64,000 nt of DNA from Patiria pectinifera (Eukaryota > Echinodermata > Asteroidea > Valvatida > Asterinidae), in contig CM057144.1 in the NCBI GenBank assembly GCA_029964075.1, positions 4,487,281 to 4,551,280 of the forward strand, given 5' to 3'. Position numbers and translations under genes: made by a program. Every line of letters begins with the position of its first letter. The first letter of the stretch is position 1. Below the pieces are notes generated by a model that was given only the letters and a program-made list of their open reading frames with translations, searched no databases and was not told where the DNA came from. Of the stretch, positions 10,712 to 21,090 are shown one piece after another.

Positions 10712-13700
10712 GTAAGAGAATGTGACAATAAGAGGTAGTACAGAAGGTGTTTATGGCTTCTAGCCCTTATAAGTCAGGTAATATCATTGGCACTGTGAGA
10801 GAAACTGTATCAAAAGAGTAGAGTCTATTTACTCCTAAATGAAAACTGTTTTCCCCTTTTTTGGCTAAGTTGGATGAATCAATTGTGATCGTTGAAAAGT
10901 CAAGTGGTTTTCTTTTACTATGATTATACAGGGTGTATAAAGAAAAAAAAAGGAAACCCAGATGAATTAAAATGTAATTCATAAATACCTCAGACAGTTT
11001 ACGCATTACTATTGGTCGAGAACCCGTCACTTGGCCGGTCTTAAACGAGTGATAAAGACATAGCTAGCTGGTCTTAAACGCTTTTCCAGTGTCACATGAA
11101 ATTTGGACTTCTATGAAATCCGGTGCCTTTTAACGTTTCATTGGCTGAACGTTCAAATTCCTTCCGTATACATGCGCAATGTACTACCAGCGAATCAGTA
11201 TTTAATGGTCCAAAATTCACACTTCACCAGCCCAGCTGCGTTTTGCGCGACATCGCGCAGTACGCGCGACGCGCACGCCAATTGGGTAACGAGTTGTGGA
11301 GGGGCATTCCATATTATAGTCAGAGGGGTGTTACGTAAAACATGATGTAAAATTGTTGAACAAAATGGTTGGCAACGTCTATTTTTTGACTTTTTTTAAA
11401 ATTTTGGACCGAAAAGGTATTTATGAATGGGAATAAATGTGTGTTCGGTCGGTATTAAATACTCTGTTTAAGACCGGTTTGAGTCTGGATGGGCGATAAT
11501 TACCCGAGGCGAAGCCGAGGGTAATTATCGCCCATCTAGAGTTATAATACCTCCCAAACGTTATAATTATCCCAAACACACATTTATTCCCTTATTTATA
11601 AAAACGGAAGACTGAGCATTCGTTGTAATTCTGTCAAGGAACAAAACCTGTACCGGGCTAAGTTTGTGCAAAGGGTCACTGGTATTCTGGGCATGTGGAA
11701 CGGCTTAAGTTAAAGATTAAAATTTAATTTAGAACAATTTATTCAATTTTGACGCAGTAATTTAACCACTCTCATTTTTTTAATTTAACCCCTCATGGCC
11801 CAACGCCTTCAACGTGGTCACTACGTCTTTCCACATAAAGCTCTGCAGGAAGTGTAGTCCATTTCAACCTTTGCATAAAAAACAGTCAGCAATCTCAGCC
11901 AGGCAAAACTTGGCCCAGTGCAACGAATGCGCAGTCATCCGTGGCGACAGACACACAACCACGGTGTCGTTGGAAAGAGGGACACATTGAAGTTTCACAT
12001 GATCTTGAACTTGTTTGAAAATATTGATTAAATTTTCTATCACGTACGTTTACATTTGCAGGGGTTTCCTCTTTTTTTTTGGATACACCCTGTATATCCA
12101 ACGCTTAAATTGTACTCGTATTTCCATATTCGCCAAGGCCTTGCAGGTGCTGTTCTGTGTAAACGCTTCGGCTGCAGGTTTTCAGGAATTCTTGGAGGAG
12201 TTCTGTGGTTTCTTGGTCTCTTCTGCAGCTACTGGGTGCAGAACATATTTCAGTTGTACGTCACATTTGCAATAGCAGGTAATCACAAATTTGAATTGAC
12301 TGGATCCCAACTAAACTTGGAGGTGAGAAAAAAATTGCCTAAAAATGGGGATCAGGTTCTTTGAGAGTTACTAAACGCAAAGGCAAAATGTTTGCAACGC
12401 ACTGTCCATTTCATTAGAACTCAACCATCTGTTATATTGTTACCCGCATTGTGCTTGTCGGCGTGTGGATACACATCAAAATGTCGTTACTTTGAGGGCT
12501 TAATATAAATCGATTGGAGGAGGATTCTTCATGAAATGATCCTTGAATTGTTTACTATTTTGTGTGTGTTAGGTGCTGGTGTCGGAATTTCATACAACTT
12601 TGGGCTAGTTGCAGTGGCAATGCACTTCAAAAAGAGGTACAAAACTGCCAACGCAGTGGCCTTGTCTGGTTCAGGGATAGGAGTCATAGCCGCTCCTCCG
12701 ATAGCCCAACTTCTGCTGGACAACTATGGATGGAGGGGAACTCTCTTCATCATTTCGGCAATCATGGCCAATAGCATTGCGTGTTGCGCTCTCTACAGGC
12801 CTCGGCGCAATGTTCAGCGCTCCCCAAAAGAATTACAACTAAATAGTGAAGATCACGAACAAGAATCAAGGATTGATGAAGTCAGACCAGAAAGTACAAC
12901 AAACGTGACAGATGCCAGTGGTAACGAACCCGTGATCTTCCAGACATCTACCGTTGCCATGAGGTCCTGCAATGACGATCCAGATGAGATATGCTACATA
13001 TCTGTTGACCAATCTAGTAAACGTGAATATGCGTCGTTTAAGGACGCACGGAAGCAGAACCAAGCTGGTAGTCTGTTACGCAGATTTTGTTCCGAGCTTA
13101 GCATCAAAGTATTGATGAAAAACTATCGCTTCCTTCTGTTGTTTTTAGTGTCAGTTGAGTTCGCCCCTTCGTACCTTTCATTCGCTTTATTCGTCATTCC
13201 CCGCGCACAGAGCATTGACGTGGCGCCCTCCAGTGCTGCGTTCCTCGTTAGTATTCTAGGCATTGGGACTCTACTCGGACAGCTTGGTAACGGATTGATG
13301 CTGAGCTGCAGGACCTCAGCAGAACACATACTGGCAATCTGCGTGGCTTTGTCAGGTGTTTCGTTGCTTGTACTGAACGTGGATGGCTACGTGTACCTGG
13401 CCATTGCTTCATTCCTACAGGGCTTTGCCAGCGGGACCTTCTTCGCCACATCTTTCGTCTTGGTACTGCGTTATGTGGGTTTGGATGGGTTTGCGGTTGG
13501 TGCCGGATGGCACCAACTATCTTCTGGCGTTGGTCAACTACTTGGACCCATCGTAGCAGGTACGTAAAGAGTGGCATAAGCAATCTCTGTATACTAATTG
13601 ACAGCGCGCGCCCACGCATTGAAGCAGCCCGCCGCCATCTTGGGTCACACATGACGCATGCGCAGTAAATGCGAGTTTGATGGAAACTTGTATTTGTTAT

Positions 13701-16700
13701 TTTTTTTAAATCATAACATAGAGAGCAAGGAATCTTCGTACTTATAAGGCGGCGAAATAAGAGTTGTATATTCCGACCATCTAATGAGATTTAACAATCC
13801 TATAAGAATTGGTTTTTAGGGAAGTTTTATTTTTATTAAAACAAAATCGCCAACCGTACGTCCAGGCGTGTCATGTGAGAGTCATATGGAGTGTCATAAC
13901 CGAGCATTTAAGAGCACCGGACTCAAGCTCTGCTGGTGTTTCTGATCAGCAGAGTGTTGGTTCAAGTCCTGTTCTCGACACTTGTCCTTACACCAAGACA
14001 CTTATCCATATTGATTCGTCATTCGGATGGGACGTAAAGCCGTAGGGCCCGTGCGTTGTGTCCATCATCATCATCATCATCAGTGACAGCTCAGTCTCGG
14101 GAGACCATGCTTGATACGCCCCAAGAGTGTTGCCTTTTTGTAGGGTCTTGGCATCGTCTGCTGTGGCTGTACAGACCATTGCGCGAGTGACAGTCCATGT
14201 TGCAATTGGTGAAGACGTACGGAGAAGACCAGTTGCAAGGGTTGATTCCGCACGTTTCTTTCCCACCCTCCAGCTGCGAAATGACGTCTCCTCACGTCTG
14301 CATCTGCGATGCAATTGCAAACAGTCTGACGCCAAGCATCTCAATCCTTGGCCTGTATCCCCCAACTGTCTGGAGAGATAATGCAGGCTTTCAGATCCCT
14401 CTTGCAGGCGTCGTTGTATCGGAGTGAGGGCGACCAACTCGTCTGGTGCCAGTGGTCAGCTGTCTGTACAGGATGTCTTTTGGCAGCCCTCATCCTTCAT
14501 GCGTCGGACATGTCCCAGCCATCAAAGGCGGCGTTGACTCAGCACGGAATATATATGCTGGGAATGTTTTTATCATGCTGCAGGATGTCACTGTGTGGAA
14601 TATGGTAATGACAACTGATTCCGTGGATGCGCTTGAGACACCGCATAATTATGGAAGGCATTGAGACGGCGCTCGATCTTGCCTCACGTAGGGGGTTCAG
14701 GACTCACTTCCGTAGAGTAGGGTTCTGAGAACGTAAGCCTGGAAGACTATGATCTTGGTGCGTTCTTTCAGCGCTTTTATCTCCCACACGCTCTTAGTCA
14801 GTCTAGCCATGATGGTGTTTGACTTTCCAAGCCGTCTGTCAAGTTTGACGTCGAGCGAGAGGTTGTTGGTGCATGATGTCGATCCCACGTAAGTGAAAAG
14901 GACCACATCTTCCAGGACGACGTTGTCGATTCTAATGGAGGGGACATTACTGACGCTTTGTACGCTGATGTTGGTTTTCTTCAGGCTTATAGTGAGCCCG
15001 AACTGCCAGCAAGCGTCGGTGAAGTGATCTCCCTTGTTGGTCACAAGTGCTGTGTCGTCAGCAAACAGCATCTGCCTGAAGAGCACTGTCCCCACCTTGG
15101 TCTAGTCTTTGGGCGCAGTCGTGCCAGGCTAAACAGCTTCTCTACCTAGTGTGCAGATAGACACCGTAAGTGGACGAGTCAATGGGGTATGAAAGGAACG
15201 GGGAAAAGAAGGTCTCGAATAGGGTTGGCCCCAGTACTCAGCCCTGCATACTACGGTACTCACCACTGTTGACGGGGAAGGATTTCGAGGAGGATCCGTC
15301 ATACAGGACTGTTCCTTCTTGCCGGCATGGAAATCACAAAGTCTTCATGTCGGCATGGAGATCACCATGCTGCGGAGTTTGAATAGATCCTTCCTGCTGA
15401 CCAGGTTGAAGACTAGTAGCTAGAGCGGCTGGGCCTTGCTCTCTGCTCTTTTCTTGGAGCTGGCGGAGAGAGAAGATTTCTCGGTTGTCAACCTGCCTGC
15501 TCTGAAGCCGCATTGGGATTCTGGGCAGACGTGATCCGCTAGTAGCTGCAGCCTGTATGTTGAGGAGAATGCGAACACACACCTTGCCAACGATACTCAG
15601 GAGAAATCGAGATCCCTCTGTATTTGTTGCAGCCACTGCGTTCGATATTGTTCTTGGAAAGTGTCAAAATGGTGGCGTCTCGCATTTCCTGGGGGACTGG
15701 ACCTTCCTCCCAGCAGAGGCAGAGTAGCTCGTTTATTGGCAGAAGCAGGGCAGGTTTCCCGTGCTTGATGGCTTCAGCAGGGATGTTGTCGCTACCTTGA
15801 GCTTTGTCATCAGGGAGGGAGGCGATGGCTTTGCTAAGCTCCTCCATAGTGGGCACTTCGTCCAGCTCCTCCATGATGAGCTGATCCTTTGCACCTCAGA
15901 CGGCAGCGTCAGAGACTTACGGTTCACGGGACTGCAGTTATGAGTTGTTCTCCACCCATCTGGCCGTCGGTTCCTCGCGGTCAGTGATTTCGTCCCTTTC
16001 AGTCCATTTCACAGCAAAGCCTATATAGGACCTTCATAATGCCGTTTTATGCCGCGGACGTTTCCAAACTCGGCACTACACTGGATTCCGTCGCACAGTT
16101 GCTGCCAGTAGTCGTTGCTGCCAGTAGCAATGCATTGTGTCGTGCTCCGAGCACTTCTGAGCGCTGCGAGTGTCTGTTCGTTTGGGCATCTCTTATATAC
16201 CAAGAAAGCTTCACGTTTGGCCTCGATTGCTGGTTCCATTGTTGAAAGGTATGCGTTGAGCCAGTCCTGGCTGGGCCGTTTTTTCTTGCCAAATGTGGAC
16301 ATGGCTGTGCTGTACATGGCATCCTTCCTGGCGTTATGCTCTGACAGGTCCTGGAGAGCTTGGTCCAGGGTGGACCTTGACAGGAACCAACATCTGCGTA
16401 GTGTTAATGCGGGACGACCTTTTGGCCTGGAGTTGTGCAACGTGCGTGGTTGCAGACGCACTTTGCAGCATACAAGGGCGTGGTCGGTGTCGCAGTCTGC
16501 ACTGTGGTAGGTTCTGGTGAGCGCCTGGTGATAATTATGTCAGGTCGGTGCCAGCGATGAGACATGGGGTGCTTCCACGACACGTTGTGTGATGGTTTAC
16601 ACTCAAAGAAGGTGTTTGTATTAACGCTGAGATTTTGGTAGGAGCACAGCTCCAGAAGTCTCTGACCGTTCTCGTATACCTTCCCCGTGCCATGGTGTCC

Positions 16701-19032
16701 GAAGCAAGAAGGCCATGAGTTGTGATCCGCACCTACTCTGGCATTGAAATCGCCGAAGGGGAAAAGGGGCTCATCTTTAGGAGATCCTTTGATCAGTTCA
16801 TCGAGCTGTCCATAGAACTGGTCCTTTGTTTCTTCCGATGAGGTGAGGGTGGGGACACTCACACTGAAGATGTTGACAGGACCTGCAGCAGTGCCGAGAC
16901 GGATATGGACTAAGGCGCTCGGTGCCCCTGAGGGAGGCTCTACCGCAGCCAGGATGGTATTCTTAATGGCGAAGCCAACTCCATTCTGGCGGGGCGCCTA
17001 AAAGGTTTTCTATCCTTTCAGAAGAGGGTGTAGCTCTCCTCTCTCAGGGAGCCGAGCCTGGTTTCTTGAAGGGCAACTATAACTGATGTTGAGTCTGGTG
17101 AGCTGCAGTCCAACTCTTGAAGGTCATCGGAGATGCCCGTGCGCATGGTGCGCACGTTCCAGTTTGAAGTCTGAAGTTTGATGCCTAATAGCCTTAATAC
17201 TCTTAAAAGTCTTAATTGTCTCCTTTGTTTTCTTGTTTCGTTTGTCTGGTGCGGGTTTACCGTCTGCGTGTTGTATCTAACAGTACACTAAGCTCCATGC
17301 ACCCAGTGAAGCAGGCAGACGTTGGCGGGCCGATGTCCTACTAACCGGGGGCAACCCGGCTTGAGGCAGGCGGCAGTTGGCCAATGGGACGCGATGGTCC
17401 CTCCCACCGTCGACGCTGACCCGTCGATCCCCGTTCCCTACTCCTGTTTGGTGGGACTTATAAACCGTAATACTGCCAGCTTCCTTGTTGTTTTGAGAGT
17501 GAGGCGGCTGGAGTGGCCTCAGTATATCTCCAGGGCGCATTCCCGGGCAGAAAGTATGGAGATCCTGGGTTGCCCAGTCGTCAGAATCCCCCTCTCGGTC
17601 TTGCAGATGAGAATGCAAAGGAATGCAGAGCACGACGTTTTGGCATCAGCTTGGCTGCAGGAGCTGCAGAAACGGTGTTTGCAAGGCACCGGTCCGCCTT
17701 CGGGGCTTCACTCCTGATTAGTTAGGTTTACTCCTTTACACGTGGCCGATGAGTCAGATAAGGACCTCCTCCGCTCTGGCCATTGCCTGCCTGAAGCAAC
17801 TCATCCGTCAATTGGCGCTTGGAGCCAGCGCGTGAGAGATTTAGGAGATGGATGAGAACCAGTGATGCCCGTCCACTCTACCAGGAAGGCTGCAGCTACC
17901 AGACAACAACAGTCTCCCTAGAGCTCTCAACACCCCATGTGTTGTGTTTAATGCACGTAAAAGAACCCAGTAACACTTATGAATCGCTATTAAGAGAAGG
18001 GGTTTGCATTGGTGTTTCTGGTGTTGCGTTAATCTTCAGCCATATGAAGGCAGCACTTATAAGGAAGAAAGGAAGGAAGGGCGATCCAAGATGGCGGGTA
18101 AGCTTCTACAAGGCGAGTCGAACCTCAATGTATCGCTATTTTAGAATCAACAGTTGCCAGAATTTTGGATATTTTTGGACATTAATTGTAAATGTTCTTT
18201 TTTTTGGTGATTAGATTTTGTGTCAATACATGGCAGTAACCCAATGAGCAAACTTTTCTCACAGATATTTTCAATGAGCAAATTGTTTGGTTCACAATTT
18301 GAACAGAAAAGTTCTAAACTGAATAGTGTCTTCCTGAAATGACATCACAGCAACAGCGCCCTCAGTTGTCCAGATACGAAATCCATGAACTATATAAAAT
18401 GTTTAAAGAAGTGAATTTTCAATTAAATAGACGGAACAAGGGATATGTCAAAATAGTTTTTATACTAGAGGCGTAAAAATGTTGCACAAAAAATTTCCTC
18501 TATACTGTTGAATCCTATTAAGAAGAGCACTGTTAACATAAGGACCTGCTTATAACAAGCAAAATTTTAGGTCAATTGTAGTTCCCAAGTCTTTGTTTTT
18601 CTTTGCTTTCCTTTGTTTTCCATTACTGTTACAAGGTAGCTGTTATAACAAGGTAATTCGTAAAGTCCCAAGGGCCTTGTTATAAAGGTGCTCGACTGTA
18701 ATATGAACAACTCATTTTATAGGCCATTTAAAAGCCTCGGCAACAGCATTTGGAGCTGTATTTTAAATGGTCTACACGGTGTAATTTGAACACTCGACCG
18801 CATTGGTACGGACCCGTACAGTCCGAGTCCTATGTTAGCCAAATTATGACCAGAGGGATGATATGACTGACTACTAATGTTCCTGTCTTTCAAAGGTTGG
18901 TTGTATGATGTGACGTTGAGCTACAAGACAGTGTTCTTCATCTTAGCGGGGATAACCCTCGCCTGCTCTCTACAAATGCTTCTTTCTCCCGTGCTGAGGC
19001 GACTGGAGACACGAGAAGTGGATGAATCTTAG
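10480..19032 (+). CDS. SLC16/monocarboxylate transporter-like MFS protein, paralogue 2 (4 exons)
   Basis: Exons are 10480-10711, 12138-12278, 12573-13559 and 18896-19032. All introns are phase 1, and the joined frame is 1497 nt, 498 aa plus stop. Architecture, intron positions and phases equal those of the gene at 2138-6607, so the two arose by tandem duplication. It has EGGWG in TM1, HFKKRYKTANAVALSG as the second SLC16 signature, a hydrophilic central loop (about 203-308) and WLYDVTLSYKTVFF entering TM12. At the MCT1 Asp309/Arg313 positions it has Thr357 and Gln361. The C-terminal tail is shorter than in paralogue 1. Intron 3 is 5.3 kb against 0.8 kb in paralogue 1, mainly because of transposon insertion. 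The frame is intact, so it is probably functional; the substrate is unknown. Confidence 0.9.
10927..12094. mobile_element. Tc1/mariner-type TIR element in intron 1 of paralogue 2
   Basis: The left end reads TACAGGGTGTATAAAG then A-rich then GGAAACCC. The right end is the inverse: GGTTTCCTC, T-rich, GGATACACCCTGTA. TIRs of about 35 bp are flanked by TA on both sides, the target duplication of the Tc1/mariner superfamily. No intact transposase frame is visible in the 1.17 kb, so it is non-autonomous or decayed. The right end lies 43 bp before exon 2. A palindrome (11429-11591) sits inside. Confidence 0.7.
11429..11591. repeat. Palindrome centred on GAGGCGAAGCCGAG
   Basis: Left arm GGGAATAAATGTGTGTT ... 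GATAATTACCC pairs with right arm GGGTAATTATC ... AACACACATTTATTCCC around the centre at 11506-11519. The same centre forms another palindrome at 32872-33020. Confidence 0.75.
12138..12278 (+). CDS. Paralogue 2 exon 2 (TM2-TM3)
   Basis: 141 nt, phase 1 to phase 1, about 90 percent identical by eye to exon 2 of paralogue 1. The acceptor CGCCAAG at 12137 has a weak pyrimidine tract because transposon sequence ends at 12094. Confidence 0.87.
12573..13559 (+). CDS. Paralogue 2 exon 3 (TM4 to TM11)
   Basis: 987 nt, one codon shorter than its counterpart. The acceptor follows TGTGTGTTAG; the donor is GCAG before GTACGT. The stretch 13190-13445 (TM7 end to TM10) is nearly identical to paralogue 1 at the nucleotide level, while the loop at about 12810-13110 is much more diverged. 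Confidence 0.9.
13899..14061 (+). repeat. 5' half of a tRNA-Leu-derived SINE, split by retrotransposon
   Basis: It matches the SINE at 32110-32400: a tRNA-Leu-like head (TTAAGAGCACC, anticodon-loop equivalent CTCAAGC, box B GGTTCAAGTCC), then ACACTTGTCC and GTCATTCGGATGGGACGTAAAG. It breaks off at GTGCGTTGTGT (14051-14061) and resumes at 17937. Confidence 0.75.
14062..17936 (-). mobile_element. Decayed non-LTR retrotransposon (endonuclease plus reverse transcriptase)
   Basis: On minus, 5' to 3': an endonuclease-like region starts near 17170 (NWNVRTMRTG) and continues with GDFNARVGADHNSW near 16720 and WKHP...HRWHRPDIII. A reverse transcriptase region includes KYRGISI near 15640 and the catalytic FADD box (MLFADDTALVT) near 15060. 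A Cys/His zinc-knuckle-like tail, CNMDCHSRNGLYSHSRRCQ, is near 14180. The 3' end is a short (TGA/ATG)n tail at 14062-14082. Frameshifts and stops break the frame into fragments, so it is inactive. The microsatellite tail recalls RTE-like elements, but the clade is not assigned. It is flanked by an 11-bp near-duplicate target site. Confidence 0.85.
17937..18045 (+). repeat. 3' half of the split SINE
   Basis: It begins with ATGTGTTGTGT (17937-17947), a 9/11 match to 14051-14061. It continues with AATGCACGTAAAAGAACCCA, TATTAAGAGAAGGGGTTTGC and GGTGTTTCTGG, the same order as in the uninterrupted copy at 32110-32400. Confidence 0.75.
18046..18895. other. Remainder of intron 3 of paralogue 2
   Basis: No coding exon is visible. 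A segment at about 18530-18700 contains CTTATAACAAGC, GTTATAACAAGG and CTTGTTATAAAGG, related short motifs in both orientations, suggesting repeat-derived sequence. Confidence 0.45.
18896..19032 (+). CDS. Paralogue 2 exon 4 (TM12 and C-terminus)
   Basis: The acceptor CTTTCAAAG ends at 18895; TAG is at 19030-19032. It codes 45 residues after the split glycine codon, ending shortly after an RLETRE segment that aligns with paralogue 1. Confidence 0.87.
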
Positions 19033-21048
19033 CAAACACGAACTCTATTACATATTGTTTGACACTTCTCAAGCACACATTTATTCCCGTATTAATATAG
19101 CATTTAATAGTCGCGCATAAAAAAAACCCTCAAGAAAATAGTTTTGTGATCGCAAGGATGGATAACAAGATTGGGATTTCAATAGGAGGGTGGGGGGTGG
19201 ATTGGGGCCACGCGGCCGGGGGACCACCGAGTGACCTTATTGACGCTAGGGGACGCTCTTTCAATTGGTCATTTTTGAAAAATCCGTGGAGGTAAATTGG
19301 ACTACAGAATCGATTTAAAAACAGTTTTCTTTACTCTGACTTCTGATTTAATTATTTATAAACAAAATAGAGGGGTGGGGCATGACACACATTATATTAT
19401 TACCCCACCCACTCAAATCCGCCAATGAGCATTAAGCCTCTTAGGACTTGGGTCTTTTATGTTCTGCCAGTTCGTAATGTCCACGCAGTATTCGGCCTAA
19501 TTTCCCTCACAATGAACATGAATCTTTATATTGTTTCGCTGATAGTGATACAGCTTACTGCTTTACCATTTCGGCCGATTATAGTTTTTAAACGATTGTT
19601 AAGGATTTACATGTTAAGGATTTTCCATGGCAACCCTGGTCATCCCTGGTCGTCCCAAAAAATCATTTTAGTTAGCCCCCGATATGCTCAGGGCATTTCG
19701 ACCGACGCATTGAAGATGTGGAAAATTATCACTCTGGTCATGATGTATTATTATTTTTTTTTTAGTTCATCAATACAATTGGCATTATAAGTCAGTATGC
19801 TAGTATTTATATTCATTTTTTTTTCAAAATGACAATTGCTATGAGGTGATTATATAAAACAGTGCCTATATATTTCATATTATTAAAAAAATATTTTGAA
19901 TTATTCATATGCATGAATATTTCGATATAAACTAAAATGTACTCATGTAGCAGCACATTGTTGTATTATATTCCATCAACAAAATGTAATTCCTCAACTA
20001 ATTTTGAACTTTCTTTTTAATTGCGAGCTCCCAGTTTGACACGTACTCTAGTGTCACCAATTTTAATTTCAATGTAAGCTATCATCTTCTTTTGGTGTTG
20101 ATGATTAAAAATCATTCAATATTTTGTCTTCCCAGTCTTGAATTGATCTTCACATGTGCCTCAATAAGTGTTGGCAACTGCGTAGTAGTAGGCCCCCTAC
20201 AGTATAAATTAAAGCTCCGCCCACTTATTCAGGAGGATATTTTAAACGTTGAAAAAGTGCGATTTTGTGTACTTATTATTGCCTGGATTGTCCAAACTCA
20301 CTGTAAAAATCGATTAAGAAAGATTAAAATACCAAAATATTATATATTAATTCATTCGTATTTACAGATTTTCAAGTACGAACCAAAGATGCCGTAGTTT
20401 TATTTAAAATTAATTAAATTATTCGTGCGAGCTACAAATCCAAAGCATCTTCTCATCAAAGGAATGCAAGATTCCATTGTGACATTATATGAATATTCAT
20501 TAAATTCAGATGACCGATCAAAATTTAGATTTAATTGAGAATTAATCAAAATATTCAAGACTGTGAGAATAAACAAAATCATACGTTTTATTGAGCTGGC
20601 ACTATGCAAATGCATAATGTATTCATCCAAATTTATCACGTCCTTAACTTTAGTGCTTAGTCAAACTACACTTTCCATCAGAAAGGAATTTTAATAGAAC
20701 TTTTTAAGAAAAAAAACCTCTGATATAAAAATGCGCCATCGATAAAGCGCGCCCTCTAGTGACCGATACGCATATCTGGTGACCTCTGACACCTGCTTAG
20801 CAACCGCGAACAATAACGGTAACACGGAACAACAGTGAGTGCATGCACGTACATGGTACATGCGCATATGAACGATCGACGAATTACATTGCCGTGTGTT
20901 TTCATGATGAAGGCGTCGCTTTAGGACTCGACCCCGGCTCATTTTCGACAGTTACTTAAACGCACTTGAAACAGAAGATTCTTTATATACTTGTTTAAGG
21001 ATAAGGGTTTGTCTTGATTCGCAGTTGAGTTGTGTGACAAGAAGGAAG
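19033..21048. other. Intergenic AT-rich region and EFHC2 5' flank
   Basis: 19033-20700 is AT-rich, with short unsupported open frames and no homology I recognise. A segment near 19078-19091 (CACACATTTATTCCC) matches one arm of the palindrome at 11429-11591. From about 20740 the sequence is more GC-rich and likely holds the EFHC2 promoter. Confidence 0.5.
20791..20804 (+). promoter_or_regulatory. Imperfect X-box (RFX site) upstream of EFHC2
   Basis: ACCTGCTTAGCAAC lies about 245 bp before the EFHC2 start. The right half AGCAAC fits the RFX half-site; the left half matches only partly. RFX factors drive ciliary genes through such sites, so the location makes sense, but the match is imperfect. 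Confidence 0.35.
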
Positions 21049-21090
21049 ATGTCGCTGCCTTTTTTACCTGGGAATAGCTTCGACCGGAAG
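21049..21090 (+). CDS. EFHC2: EFHC2 exon 1
   Basis: Codes only [14 protein letters not shown], then a phase 0 GTAATA donor. It was found by similarity to the EFHC2 N-terminus, since it is too short to stand out as an open frame. Confidence 0.85.

Noticed and set aside
14697..16862. Separate genes from the several minus-strand frames
   Set aside because: They are fragments of one decayed retrotransposon (endonuclease, then reverse transcriptase) broken by frameshifts.
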